NCBI GenBank assembly: GCA_039545355.1
Contig: BCJJ01000003.1
Location: forward strand, 1 to 64,000
DNA from: Trichosporon coremiiforme
Lineage: Eukaryota; Basidiomycota; Tremellomycetes; Trichosporonales; Trichosporonaceae
Length of the DNA stretch: 64,000 nucleotides
Reading direction: 5' to 3'
Position numbers and translations under genes: made by a program. Below are positions 1 to 11,374 of the stretch, one piece after another. Position 1 is the stretch's first letter, and every line of letters begins with the position of its first letter. Below the pieces are notes generated by a model, which saw only the letters and a list, made by a program, of their open reading frames with translations, was not told the DNA's origin and did not search any database.

Positions 1-1622
1 GAGAGGGATGCTCTCAGGCTCGGCAGTCTCTCTGGACAGGATGCTGAACGAGGTCGTTGAGCAGAGACTAGAGGAATGGCAAATGATCCATCGTTGAAGG
101 AGTCCAATGGGAACTAGGATCACATGTAGGAGGACACGGTGGCAAGAGTGTAAGAGGAGGACTGAGCAATGACGGTTATGTCATGGCGTAACTCGACGGC
201 ATGACACTGTCGTTGCCACTGACGCTTGTGTCATGGCATGAACAATAGAGCCTTGAGCACAATGGAGGATGAACCGTCACTTGAGCATGTCGTTTTCCAA
301 CAAACCTGTTGTAACGGTGTATGAAGTGTATGCAGAAGACAGAGACTACAGAGGGCTGTTCAAGTAAGGATGGAAAGGTGCGCTACATGTCTAGTGCGCA
401 CATGCCACATGTGCACGCGTCACGTGCGCTCAGACACAAATCTCGAGTCCCTTCAACATCCCGCTACATGTCGTCCGTAGTTCTCATTGTACCATTCAAC
501 GATGGATCATTTGTCACCTCTCTCTACATCTCTACGTCCATCTCCCGTCCAGAAAGACTGCCAAGCCCGAGAGCATCCTTCTCACCGCTCTGGTCCTTAG
601 GCGTCGGACCTGACAGGTGTAGCTGTATTCGTGATTGTAGTTTGGTATGCCATGATGGTGTGATGAACGGTCTGAATGCAAGAGAGGTCGGAAGAACGAA
701 GCAAGTGGTATGCAGCAGCAGTCGACGGTGGGTCCACCGCTTAAACCCGGGTGGCGCGCAGCCCTAATCAGGACACCGGTCCAATGTTATTCGGAGACGC
801 CCGTTCTATATCCCTCCCCGACCGCTTCATTAGCTTCACCTTGGCCCATGCATTAGACAAAGTTGTTCTGCACACTGGAGAGGAGAGCCTACGCTGGTCG
901 CCGCCGCCCGGCTACTCTGAACCGCTTCCCTGCCCACCTTTCGGTCTTGTGTCTTTGTTTCTCGTGACCCAGACCTCTGGTTGATTGCACACGAGTTGCA
1001 CCACAGAGCGAAGGGATGGCGTGATCTCAATCTCGGCTGCTTTTGCTGGCACTGGCCCCAGGCCCAAGGTGGCGCAGGGTCCACACAGGGAACCACTTGG
1101 CCGATAACAGACAAAAGCTGCTGATGCTCGCTCTCGGTGTTCTGTCTTCTTCGCTTGACCCGATGTTTCCATCGAACAAGACATGCATACCTCGTGTGAC
1201 ATCCTCTGCGGAGCATTCCCTTGGGCTCCCGCGGTCGATAGAGACGGACACTCTGTATCGGGCAATCATCTGTCTCAGATCTCCCGACGTTCCTCGGACA
1301 CACTGCTATCGCCCGACCTCACCGCCTCTTTGATCACCGATTCCCGTCTTCTGCACTGCACAGATCTCTTGCAGCGCCTTGATCTCGCCGTGATCTCGCC
1401 TTGACCTCGCCTCGACCTCGCCTCGACCTCCCTCCGCACCTGATGATAACTATCAGTCCGTGCGCCGATGGCGTGCTGCGCGTATGCGTATTTGTGTGTA
1501 CCAGATGCATGAGAGAGAAACAAACAGAAAATGCCTAAGAACCTTCTTCCGCTACATTACAACTTGGCCGTTGCATTGGCCTCGCCGCCGGCGGTGCCTC
1601 GATCGGCACGGGGGCGCGCCAG
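1..1622. other. intergenic, no gene recognised
   Basis: No reading frame here has the codon bias, length or motifs of a gene. It lies downstream of the minus-strand monooxygenase that ends at 1623. The only structure seen is an 11-bp tandem repeat listed separately at 1381-1435. Confidence 0.5.
1381..1435. repeat. 11-bp tandem repeat
   Basis: About five imperfect copies of an 11-bp unit of the type GACCTCGCCTC lie head to tail. It is a simple minisatellite in non-coding DNA. Confidence 0.7.
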
Positions 1623-3088
1623 TCAGGCGCTCTTGCCAGTGGTCGCGACGTTCTTCTTGGAGAACAGCTCCTCGAACTGCTTGTCCGTCTCCTTGGCAAT
1701 GTCGTACAAGAACAGCTTGTCGTGGACGTCTCTTGAGATCATCTTGTCCGGGTTCGAGCCGGGCGCAGACGAGGCGAAGGCGGCGTTGCGCGCGTCCTTG
1801 TCGTTGGTGTGGAGGCCCTTGGAGTTCTCGGCGGCGGTCAGGACGGCCCAGTCGGTGCGCGGCTTGCGGATCTCTTGGTACACCTCGAGGGCAGAGTGGA
1901 CGTCCTTCCTGTCCTTGATCTTGGACAGGATGACGCCGAGGCACGCGGCGTCCTCGATGGCCTGGGCCGCGCCCTGGGCGATGTGGGGCAGAGTCGGGTG
2001 GCACGCGTCGCCGACGAGGGCGGTGTTGTTGTCGACCCACTCGGGGAGGGGCTTGTGCACGCGGAGCTTCCACTCGAGCACCTCACCCTCGGGGACGAGC
2101 TGGAGCAGCTTCTGCACGCGCGGGCAGAAGTCGTGGAACGTCTGGAGCATCTCCTCCTTGCTTCCGGCGGCGGTCCAGGTGTCGGCCTGGACAAAGTTGC
2201 GGTCCGGCTGCGTCGTCGACATGTTGAACAGGTCGTGGTTCTCGATCGGGTACGCGATGATGTGGCGCTTCTCGCCGATCCAGCGGTACGACTGCGAGCC
2301 AGTGAAGAAGGGAAGGAGCTCGGGGTCCTCCTTGATCGCGGAGCGGCGGACCATGATACGGTAGGCGGCCTGGCCAGTGTCCTCGACCTCATCCTTGATA
2401 CCGGTGCGGGCGAGCATGGCCTCGCGCGCCTTGCTCTTGACGCCGTCGGCGGCAATGATGACGTCGGCCTCGACCCACTCGGGCTGCTTCGTCTCGGGGT
2501 TCACGACCTGGAAGCGCGTGTTGTCAAAGTCGTACTGGGCGATGTGCGAGCCGAGGTGCGTCTTGACGACGCCGGAGCGCTTGGCACCCTCGACGAGGCA
2601 GCGCTGCAGGCCCGCGCGGTGGACGGTGACGAACGGGTAGCCGTACGTCTGCTCCATGTAGTCCTCGTACGCGACCGAGGTCAGGATCTCGTCCGTAGCG
2701 CAGTCGAGAACGTTGGCCTTCTCAATCACGACGCCCTCGCCGCTGCAAATATCGAGAACGCCCCAGCCGTCGAGAACGCGGGCGAGGTTGGGAGGGATGT
2801 TGATGCCGGCGCCGACCTCGCCGAGCTCGGGGGCCTGCTCGTAGACAGCAATGTCCTTGAAGCCCTGCTGCGCGAGGGCGAGCGCGGTGCCCATGCCGCC
2901 CATTCTGAAAGTCAGCCGCTGTCTCTGAGTGCTGTATGATTGCCCGAGGTGGAGCAGTGCCACCTCGAGCTCCGAGTTACTCACCCAGCACCGATGATGC
3001 GGATGCGGAGGTCGGGGATTCCGGGAGTCGGGACGATGGTTCCAGTCATGTTGTTCTTGGAGGAGGAGGGGTTGTTGCTGTCAGACAT
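1623..3088 (-). CDS. FAD-dependent aromatic monooxygenase (salicylate hydroxylase-like)
   Basis: Predicted 461-aa class A flavoprotein monooxygenase, which would hydroxylate an aromatic acid or phenol using NAD(P)H and O2. Exons are 2985-3088 and 1623-2904, with an 80-nt GT-AG intron at 2905-2984. Splicing joins IIGAG to MGGMG and so rebuilds the Rossmann GxGxxG motif, which fixes the ATG at 3088. Later come the DG-type motif AADGVKSKAR and the FAD ribose motif GDACHPTLPHIAQGAAQAIE, both diagnostic of the family. Length fits salicylate and 3-hydroxybenzoate hydroxylases. The substrate cannot be told from sequence; 6-hydroxynicotinate monooxygenase is another possibility. It sits about 9 kb from the other aromatic-type flavoenzymes, so a shared pathway is only inference. 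Confidence 0.9.
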
Positions 3089-3680
3089 GGTGTGGGAAGG
3101 ATGCATTAATATAAAGGTCGAGATGGTGTCCATCCGAGTCTCTTGAGGAGCTGACGGGGGTGCGGATGCTAGATTGCCGTCACCTATGAGTGAAGACATC
3201 GGGCGGAGCCTCCGGCGTCCGGAGATGTGTCGCCCGGACCCGCCGGCCCCGTGGTTGCACGGGAGGGTGACGACGGCCACGTGGTCTTACGGTGAGCGAT
3301 CCGCTGTACCTGATTCAATCCGCCACCGAGGCCTCCCCGCGCGCGGAGCCGGTCTACCCGCGTAGGTTGCCTATCACTCTGGCTCGCACACTTCCACGGG
3401 CCACGGCCACGGATTTCGGACGACGGGGTCGCGCGGACACTTGGCACTTGACTCTGCGTCATGTCTGTGCCTACCATTCCGCCCGCCGGCGCTTGCGACC
3501 TCGGTCTTTTTCGAACTCAAGCTCGTACAATCATAATGCATACGTTGAGTAATACAGTGCAGTGGTTTAGGTAACTAGGATCTCCGCGGAGCTCCATTTT
3601 ATGTAAGTGTTGGACTTGCGAGCTTGTCTTGTGCTTGGCGTGATCCTTATCGTTGGGAGGGGGTGGGGGTGGGGGGCCAC
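3089..3680. other. intergenic, promoter side of the FAD monooxygenase
   Basis: This 592-bp gap separates the start of the monooxygenase from the stop of the next minus-strand gene. An AT-rich stretch around 3103-3113 lies just upstream of the ATG and may act as a TATA element. No gene is seen. Confidence 0.5.
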
Positions 3681-5570
3681 CTATTGCTTGGCCTTGACGG
3701 CGTCCTCTGCGGCCTTGACGGACGTCTCGAACCAAGCGCGCAGCGTCGCCTCGTCCTCCTGTCCGACCGAGATACGCACGAGGTCGGGCTCAACGCCAAA
3801 GGTCGCCGCCCAGTCGAGCTCGGCATAGTGCGCGAGGATGGTGTACGGCGACGCGAGCGTGAAGCTCGTCCCCAGACTCGGGCCCTTAGCGCACGGCAGC
3901 GAGTCGTAGAACGCGCGGCTCGCCGCCGTGTCGGTGAACGTCACGCTGAAGAGACCGCCGTATCCGCCCTTGCCGGCTGTGGGCTCGCGCTTGCACGCGG
4001 CATAGTTCTGCGGCGTCTCCCACCGCGGGTAGTACACCTTCTTGATGACCTTATCGTCGCCGGGTCCCGAGGCGAGAGAGCGAGAGTGCAGGAAGTCGGT
4101 GATCGCATAAGCGTTGTCGTTGACGCGCGCGATGCGCCCGCGGTAGTCGCGCGAGTTGCGCTCCATGTACACGGCGTCCTCGGGCCAGTAGTTGTCCTCA
4201 TAGCTCTCGGCCATAACCTTTTTGAGCGCGGGGTACGCCGAGGACTTGGGGTTTAGCACGAGCGAGCCGCCCATCACGTTGCTGTCGCCGGAGAAGATCT
4301 TGGTGAGCGAGCTCACGACGACGTCCGCGTACGGCATGACGTCGACGTTGATGAAGTTGCCGATCGTCTCGTCCACGACGACAAGGAAGCCATGCTTGTC
4401 TGCCAGCTGGCGGATGCGCTTCAGGTCGGGGGAGCGCACGAGGGGGTTGGACGGGAACTCGCAGAAGAGCGCGAGGAGCGGCGTGCTCTTGTCCTGCTGC
4501 TCCAAGAGCTGCTCGAGCTTTTCGAGCTCCGCGTCGTCGCCGATGCCAAAGAACTCGCACCCGGGCCCCCACTTGGAGAGAATCTTGAGTGTGTCGGTGT
4601 ACGGAAAGCCGAAGCAGGCCGAGATGCCCTCGGGCTTGCCCTCGTTGCGGCGGGCACGGCGCGCGACGTCGTGCGCGTGCCAGATCGCACTCATGCCACC
4701 CGGGTACAGGTAGACGTCGTCGGGCGTGACCTCTCCGCGCTTGATATGGGCGTCCCCGTCGAAATCAGCATCGTTCGGAAGCAATCCACCCGCGATACGC
4801 CGCCGCAGCGCCTGCTTAGCGAGCGGGGCGTTGAACAGGGGTAGATTCCGCCCGTAACGCTCCTCGAGGTACGTGCCGAGGTCGGCCGCCGCGACCTCCT
4901 CGGGCACGCTGATCGTCTTCTCCTCCTCCGCAGAGTTCGGGCTCGTCGGAGTCGTGGGGGTCTGCGGGGTCGAGTAGCGCGAGTCGCGCGCGTAGTGCCT
5001 GTTGCGGCCCGTGACAGGCTTGCCTGTCTGACAGGCGGCCGGCGCAACGCCGCCAGCGGGCGCCTCGCCGAGGAACGCGAGCGCGCGCTCTGCCTGCCGG
5101 CTCGTGATGCCGTCGCCAGTGTGCTGCCAGAACTGCTTCGCGGAGGGGAAGTCGTCCTTGGCGAAGAACAGGATCTGGAGCTCGATGCAGTCAATGTCGC
5201 TCTGGCGCGCGGAAGGCAGGCTTTTCGCGCCTGGCGTCACGACGTACTCGACGGTGCGAGAGGCGACGGGCGGAGAGCGGGAGGCGAGGAAGTCGCGCGC
5301 CTCGCTGGCGACCCGCGGAGAGGGAAAGAGCATGCACGCCTCACCCTCGTGCCCAAACTTGGACAGGAGGAGCGCTTGCAGCTTCTGGATGGAGCGGTGG
5401 ATGAAGAAGCGGGGGTAGCCGGTCACCATGCGGCCGACGACGCGGGGGTCGCCTTCCTCGTATCCGATGTTGTCGTCCCAGAGGGGAAGGGAGACGGAGA
5501 TGGCATGATTGGTGAGTGCGGGGACCGAGCTGCCGAGGGGTATCTGCTGCGGGGCCTTGGACTCGGCCAT
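3681..5570 (-). CDS. STR2: cystathionine gamma-synthase
   Basis: A 629-aa, intron-free PLP enzyme of the Cys/Met metabolism family. It would condense an O-acylhomoserine with cysteine to cystathionine (transsulfuration to methionine), probably in the cytosol. The N-terminal 200 residues carry the extension seen in fungal STR2 (yeast about 640 aa), including the run IGYEEGDPRVVGRMVTGYPR. The PLP lysine is in VVVSSLTKIFSGDSN, and the aspartate partner lies in FLVVVDETIGNF. An insert rich in Thr/Pro and Ser near residue 205 looks like a disordered linker. The start at 5570 has good context and the reading frame is unbroken. It ends in TAG, which shows TAG is a normal stop here. The paralogous beta-lyases lack the long N-terminus. 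Confidence 0.92.
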   Translation of the reverse strand: MAESKAPQQIPLGSSVPALTNHAISVSLPLWDDNIGYEEGDPRVVGRMVTGYPRFFIHRSIQKLQALLLSKFGHEGEACMLFPSPRVASEARDFLASRSPPVASRTVEYVVTPGAKSLPSARQSDIDCIELQILFFAKDDFPSAKQFWQHTGDGITSRQAERALAFLGEAPAGGVAPAACQTGKPVTGRNRHYARDSRYSTPQTPTTPTSPNSAEEEKTISVPEEVAAADLGTYLEERYGRNLPLFNAPLAKQALRRRIAGGLLPNDADFDGDAHIKRGEVTPDDVYLYPGGMSAIWHAHDVARRARRNEGKPEGISACFGFPYTDTLKILSKWGPGCEFFGIGDDAELEKLEQLLEQQDKSTPLLALFCEFPSNPLVRSPDLKRIRQLADKHGFLVVVDETIGNFINVDVMPYADVVVSSLTKIFSGDSNVMGGSLVLNPKSSAYPALKKVMAESYEDNYWPEDAVYMERNSRDYRGRIARVNDNAYAITDFLHSRSLASGPGDDKVIKKVYYPRWETPQNYAACKREPTAGKGGYGGLFSVTFTDTAASRAFYDSLPCAKGPSLGTSFTLASPYTILAHYAELDWAATFGVEPDLVRISVGQEDEATLRAWFETSVKAAEDAVKAKQ

Positions 5571-6283
5571 GGTGGTGTGTGCAGATGAAAGAATGGGGGA
5601 GAGATAGGTCTACGTCTGGTGATGCATCGCTGGCCATGCCAGGGATCGAGTCGATCGCTGGAGGCATGGATGGATGGTGACTTGACTTCACCCCTGGACT
5701 TTTCGCCGCCCAGTTAGCCGCTGCTCCGGCACGTGGATCGCCCTGGATCGATCATCCCTTCCAGATTTTGGCGCACACCTGGGGAATCCATAGCTTAGAC
5801 GTAGTTTGACATAGCTCGACGAGTGCACTCTGAGGACTCTGAGGACCAATCGCATGCAGAGGGTGCAGAGGATGCAGCGGCTACGCTCTCCATGACCATG
5901 CATGACAACGAATGCTGCGTCGCTTAACGCCAGAGCCGCTTCAACGAGGTACTAACTGACAGCGAGACGGCGAGGAGGTCATCTACGCTAAGACTAAAAA
6001 CACTGTGGGACGGACGACTTTGGGCTCTCAGACCTCCCCTCTGACTGCAGGCTCATCGCAAACAGTCAACGCGGCATGTCTGCGGATCGATCCGGAGACA
6101 TGTCTGACAAGTGACTGTGTGTGGAGGGATACACTGCAAACAGCAACACACTTGCGAACACTCGCACTCGCACTCGCACTCGGCCCGGTGGTATGTATGT
6201 GCATTACTAGCTGGTATCTATGATTGTGGGTTGTGATTAAATGCTCTATGGTTTGTCTAGGCGAGATAAAGCTTAAGAGCTTC
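5571..6283. other. intergenic, STR2 promoter region
   Basis: The gap lies between the STR2 start and the ERG25 stop, both genes reading leftwards. It must hold the STR2 promoter and ERG25 terminator. A short CACTCG-type hexamer run occurs at about 6158-6182. No gene is recognised. Confidence 0.5.
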
Positions 6284-7318
6284 TTAGAGCTTCTTGGCCT
6301 TGGCGTAAGACTCGACGCGGCGCTCGGCCTCCTGGCCGTCCTTCTCGACCTGCTCGAGCTCGCGCTCCTGCACGGCCTTGCGCTCAGAGGCCTTGGCCTT
6401 GGCGACACGGTCCTTGTACGCGTGGTACTTGGCGTCGGTGCCGAGCGAGTAGTCCCACCAGCGGAACGAAGTCGAGTAGCAGTTGACGAACGCCATGTGG
6501 TGGAAGTCGTGGTGGTCAGCGCCGGCCCAGAAGGGGAGGAAGTGGCGGAGCGACCAGGGGAAGTCGTAGCCAGAGTGGGCGTCAACGGCCTGGAAGAGAC
6601 GGAGCGTGACCCAGATGTAGACGGTCAGGATGTGGAGGTCGTTGCGGAACAGGCAGTAGAGGAAGGGGCCGGAGATGGTGCCCTGGGCGAGAATCATGAC
6701 CTCGAGGGGGTGGGCGTACTCGGCAGCGAGACCGATCGGGGCGGAGAACTCGTGGTGGAGCTTGTGGATGTGCTTGTAGAGGGGACCCCAGTGGAGACCG
6801 CGGTGGGCCCAGTAGTGGAACATGTCCTCGAAGACGAAGAAGAAGGCGATCTGGGCGGCCATGAGCCAGACGGGTGAGAAGGGGACCTCGAAGGTGGCCA
6901 TGCCAAAGTAGCAGCAGATCGGGTGGAAGAGCCAGATGAGGGGAGCCTCGCAGGTGAAGTGGGTCAGGAGGACGACCTTTGTGCACTTCCAGATCTGGGC
7001 GGGGGTGATCTTCTTGTTGGGCTGGAGCTTCCACTTGTGGAAGAAGGGGATCTCGTCGATGATGAGCCAGGGGATGCAGCGGCCAAAGTAGACGATCTCG
7101 TGGAGGAGGAAGGACATGACGCCGGTGGCGAGAATGGCGTTGCCCATGTAGATGTAGTAGTTGGCCCAGAGACGCTCAAACCAGTTGAGGGCGGAGAGGT
7201 TGAGGTCGCCGTAGAGGGCGTCCTTGGTGGTGGTGGCGTTTGAGATGACGAGCTGCTCGGCGATGGTGGGGGCGTGCTTGGAGATGTACCCCATAGCGTG
7301 GTCGTAGATGGCAGCCAT
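6284..7318 (-). CDS. ERG25: C-4 sterol methyl oxidase
   Basis: A 344-aa, intron-free membrane di-iron oxidase that starts removal of the two C-4 methyl groups in ergosterol synthesis, acting in the ER with ERG26 and ERG27. The three histidine clusters of the fatty acid hydroxylase superfamily are present in order: FHYWAHRGLHW, HKLHHEFSAP and DHHDFHH. Hydrophobic segments flank them. The C-terminus ends KAKKL, a lysine-rich ER-retrieval-like tail. Length agrees with fungal ERG25 (about 310-350 aa). The start MAAIYDHAMGY fits the family. Erg3 and Sur2 relatives differ in the spacing of the histidine boxes. Confidence 0.95.
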   Translation of the reverse strand: MAAIYDHAMGYISKHAPTIAEQLVISNATTTKDALYGDLNLSALNWFERLWANYYIYMGNAILATGVMSFLLHEIVYFGRCIPWLIIDEIPFFHKWKLQPNKKITPAQIWKCTKVVLLTHFTCEAPLIWLFHPICCYFGMATFEVPFSPVWLMAAQIAFFFVFEDMFHYWAHRGLHWGPLYKHIHKLHHEFSAPIGLAAEYAHPLEVMILAQGTISGPFLYCLFRNDLHILTVYIWVTLRLFQAVDAHSGYDFPWSLRHFLPFWAGADHHDFHHMAFVNCYSTSFRWWDYSLGTDAKYHAYKDRVAKAKASERKAVQERELEQVEKDGQEAERRVESYAKAKKL

Positions 7319-7390
7319 GATGGAGGGTGTCGTGTCGGGGGAGTCGGGGGAGGAGATGGGGAGGAGATTAATCAGTAGACAAGAGGAATA

Positions 7391-7429
7391 AGTAGTAGTA
7401 GTAGTAGTACTAGTAGTAGTAGTAGTAGT
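7391..7429. repeat. (TAG)n microsatellite
   Basis: A run of TAG/AGT triplets with a single interruption (TACTAG), located 73 bp upstream of the ERG25 start. Confidence 0.9.
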
Positions 7430-10298
7430 GTCGATACAGGGAACCGGGGAGGGCGGGAAAGGAAGGAGAGAACACCCCTAGTCGTGTGTCCGTGTCGAGG
7501 ATGAGACAACGATGTTGGGATGGAGAAAGAAGATGGAGGAGGAGTGTGTCTGGCGCGACTAATAAAGTTGACGAGGTAGGAAGGATCCTTGGCTCGGGAT
7601 GTGCCGCGCGGTCGCGGTGGAAAAACAATCGTACAATCAATCTTACGAGGGGCTCAGTCAGGCCATGGGAGCAGAGGCCCTCTGTTCTCTACCGCTCTAC
7701 CCTGAGCTGACACGGCGAGGTGCATGCATCGAATGCAGTCTACAGGCTGAAGCAAGCACGACCAAGCAGGACCAAGCAGGATCAACAGTGGACGGTGGAT
7801 GGTCCTATGGTCCCTCGTCCGGGTACGCGTCCCTGAAGGCTCAGAAAAAAAAGTGGTACGATACGACGACTGTGAACATTTGCCACGCGACACTCCGAAC
7901 ACTCCGGACACTGCGGACGTTCCGGACACTCCCCGCCCCAGCCAAGCAACCAACAATCGTCCGATACAAACAATCCCTCACTGGACCCATCCAGTCAGCC
8001 TGACATGATACCTTGCGAGCGGATGCAAAATCTTCACTGCAAAGTACACGCGCGCCACGTGCGTTCTGGTTACCGTGTCAGCCTCACTCTCGGTGGTTCA
8101 CGCATGCCCGCACTCGCTCAGCCCTCAACTCGGCCCGGCTCGGCACACTTTCAACGTGCTTAACGCCACTCAGGCACACAGCCCAAGCCCAGCCGATCCT
8201 CAGCCTGTACTCGATTCTCCATTCCACACAGGCGGCGCTGTCCTCTGCACACTGCACTACACTGCACAGTACTACACTACACTGCACTGCACACAGCTGT
8301 CTTCGTGTTCCTAGTTTGACTACACTACATCCTCGACAACATGAATCCCTTTCCGAAGCCTCCGCTCGAGCACAGACATCAACTAGCACCGACGATCCAT
8401 CGCTTCTTCGCCCTCCACAGGTCGAACGACGCTGACCGGCCGACCGGCCGTGTTCACCGCACGACCCTGCGCCGTTCAGCTCCGAGTTCCAGCCCCGACT
8501 TCCGCCACAGATCATCGTGTGATTGCGGCAACCACGCTGACTGACCAACCACTGACCCTTTGCTGACCAACACCCCATCGCAGGGGCGGGCGTCGCATGC
8601 CCTCAGGTCATGGCAGCACAATTGTTTGATGCCTGCACAGACAGCGCCTCTTACGGGCAAGTTGGGCGCATGTGGCGAAGCCCTCGTACTATCCCTCGTC
8701 GTCTCATCTCGGAACAGACCTCGCCGCACTCGGCCCCGATATAATTCACAGTCGGCGGCTCGCAGGTCCTATCTTTGTCCAATCAGCCGGGGCCGATTCA
8801 AGCGGCTAGCAGTCGGTATGTCCTTCCACAAGACGATCCGGATTTGGTGCAGAGCTCACGCTCACGGGCTTCTGAGCATCACTCACTGTCGTTGGCGCCC
8901 GCCACTAGCAAGTGCACGTCGCCATCGAAAAGCCGGGCAGTCATTGTCCCATGGTTAGCACCGCAGCTGAGTTCCGTCTGGCGACTCCGCAGCTTCCCGT
9001 CGGCACAACCGACACTGCCGTCGCTGCCCGCATCGGTGTCTCCGCTCAGCAACGGTGAACTGTAGGGCTGCTCCGGCAGAGTGCGATGAATGTGAAGCCT
9101 CGACATGCGCGACGTCGACGGCCATGAGTGATGCACAAGTGGCACGCGATGGCACCTCCTGCTGCTCCTTCCAACCCAAACCCCTCCATCATCCCTCACC
9201 TTCTCCCAACTTGAATGTCCTCGGGCGCGCATCTGAGTTGCACCCCAGAACCTTCTCCACAGCCAGCAATCAGGCGGAACCCGCGCGATACGGACCGGTG
9301 TCATATCCGTGCCACACCACCTCCACACCTCTCCCCAGCTGCCCGATCACTCGGAGCGGGCAAGACGCCGGTACGAACGTTCGAAACCTTCGATCGCTCC
9401 ACCTGTCCCAACTCCGTGCCCATCTGCCTGCCTTCTCTCGTGTGCACCCCCCGTGCGCATATACGCAACTTCTCGTGTTAATGAATGGTACTCACGTCAC
9501 TGATGAGCGTGCCAAGCCCGCCAAACACGGCGAGGAGGTGCATGATGATAAAGCTCTGCAGCCGTTGCAACACATCCGATAACAATCTGCGCACTGCCCG
9601 TCACCGGGAGAATCGTTAGCGTCATTTACGGCGAACCTCCGACAGGGAAGGACACCGAGACCCCACTACTGCCCTGTCTCCGACGTTTCGCTGCTGCCCA
9701 ACATCGCTCCGAGCTCTCCGACGACAAGAGCGGACCGATACGACGCCGCAAGCTCGCCGCTGTCGCGCCTTTGCTCCTGGCCTTCGTATATCCACCCCAA
9801 GTCTGCTCAACGCTAAGATAGCGTATAGCGTCATTATCAATGTCTCAGTTGCGTTCCGTGATTCACCTTGGCATCCTTGCTGCCATCCTTCTGACCTCCT
9901 GCTGACCTCCCTCGACGTGCCCGTGTCATGCAGCCGCCAAGCAGGTTGAGACTTGGAGACCAGGTGTCCCGCGCAGACCTCGGAGCAACTCTGCACCTGA
10001 TCAATTCACGATGACCCTCAGGCAGTGCGAGATATTGAACCTTCGGACCGGGACGTTGGAACGGGGGTGCTTGAGCATGCTGGATGCCGATTTGCTGCAC
10101 ATCTCGTCGCTCATCGCTCGGGCGACTTGCCGGTCAGGCTCGCCGGGCAAGCCGCAGAACAGCTTGGGAAGGCGGCTCACGACAGGCTAAGTGTCGTGGG
10201 AGCTCGGTACATTGCTATGGTGCGGTGGGCTAGGGCGAGTGAGAGCCAAAGGGGAGCTCTAGGGCTAACGAGGACCGCGAAACAGCTCGAACTCAAGG

Positions 10299-10305
10299 TA
10301 TATAA
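10299..10305 (+). promoter_or_regulatory. TATA box of the secreted-protein gene
   Basis: TATATAA followed by G lies 49 bp before the ATG at 10354, at a normal distance for a core promoter with a short 5' leader. Confidence 0.6.
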
Positions 10306-10353
10306 GACAGCTCTCGAGGAGCCTGAAATTTCATCAACAACTGCTCCAGCACA

Positions 10354-10915
10354 ATGAAGTTCACCTCTCTCTTCTTCACCGCCACCGCTCTCTTCGGGCT
10401 CGCCTCGGCCCGCCCCTCGCCTGCCAAGCGCGAGCTCGAGGCTGCCGCTGCCGCTGCCGACCTCGCCGACCCCATGGCCAACTTCGACTTCTCGTACATC
10501 GAGTCCGCGATCGACATTGCCTTCTCGCAGATCGAGCAGATCCCCGACTCCGTTCTCGAGAGCGGCGACGACGCGACGGCCGCGTGGCTGAAGGAGAACG
10601 GGTTCGCTGAGAACAAGCGTTCCCACGTCGACGTCAAGGTTCCCCTTTCGGAGCGCAGCGATGTTTCTTTTCTCGACGAGCGCGGAATCGACTGGGTCAA
10701 GGTCGCCAAGTGCGCCGCGACCGTGACCTCGCCCCGCCGCCAAGCTGCTCAAGATCAAGAAGTACATTGCCGAACTGGGCGGTGTCAAGATGGCCGTCAA
10801 ACTGCTTATTGGCGCGACGACGACGGCCGAGAAGCTCAAGGCGGGTGGTCAGGCGCTCGTCGAGCTCAGCAAGATCTTCCTCGGTGTCACTGCTATTGAG
10901 GCAGCGTGCTTCTAA
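10354..10915 (+). CDS. small secreted protein with a frame change, function unknown
   Basis: The first 20 residues (MKFTSLFFTATALFGLASAR) are a clear signal peptide. Lys-Arg pairs after residues 24 and about 90 look like Kex2 sites. The frame from 10354 reads well to about 10720 (WVKVAKCAATV) and then becomes poor. From 10742 another frame reads AKLLKIKKYIAELGG and on to GVTAIEAACF with a stop at 10913-10915. The two halves join either through a frameshift or through a 43-nt intron at 10702-10744 (GTCGCC donor, CCAAG acceptor). The intron version would give about 172 aa. No family is recognised. It is probably a secreted or wall protein, possibly a processed precursor. Confidence 0.6.
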
Positions 10916-11374
10916 GCAGAATCCGGTTGAAGTGGAATCAAGCAATAAGTCAAGTAGTCAATGCAATCGTGGGGCGTCCCAGCCACAGTGCTCGGCTTCA
11001 TGTCAGTGTCGGTTTCTTCGTCGGTGTCTTGCGTCCTTTCGGTCGTTCACTGTGAAGACGACCCTAGGTTGCAAAAGGAGTGTCATGAGCCTGTCGCTGA
11101 GACCGCAGCTTACTCCTGGACTGTCATGGGCTTTCGATGTGTCTGTCAGTGATGGAGCAGAGCTCTCCTCGACCTACCTCAGTGGGAGTCTCGTCAGAAG
11201 TCACCTTGTCACGTGATCCCCATTGAAACAACGTGTTGGAGGTCGCCTCGCTCATCTCCGACCGGTTCCGGCAAACGTATCCGGCGGCGCCGGCCGTCGC
11301 CTCGCACCGACGCGCCGACGACCGAACGGAGCGCATTCGCTGTTGCTGTCTCCTCATCACTCACGACGACAACC
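10916..11374. other. intergenic
   Basis: The gap lies between the secreted-protein gene and the phosphatase gene. The phosphatase frame stays open leftwards to 11213, but the family homology begins only after the ATG at 11375. No other gene is seen. Confidence 0.5.

Larger units (their letters stand above)
7319..10353. other. 3-kb gene-poor region
   Basis: This is the longest gap in the left half. It lies upstream of both the minus-strand ERG25 and the plus-strand secreted-protein gene. Frames on both strands look random. It contains a TAG triplet microsatellite (7391-7429) and a CACTACACTGCA-type low-complexity stretch near 8233-8297. It could hold long upstream regulatory DNA or a non-coding transcript, but nothing specific supports that. 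Confidence 0.5.

Noticed and set aside
1809..2939. 376-codon open frame on the plus strand
   Set aside because: It is the antisense shadow of the FAD monooxygenase; GC-rich codon bias opens the opposite strand. It has no motif of its own, while the minus strand has the full flavoprotein motif set.
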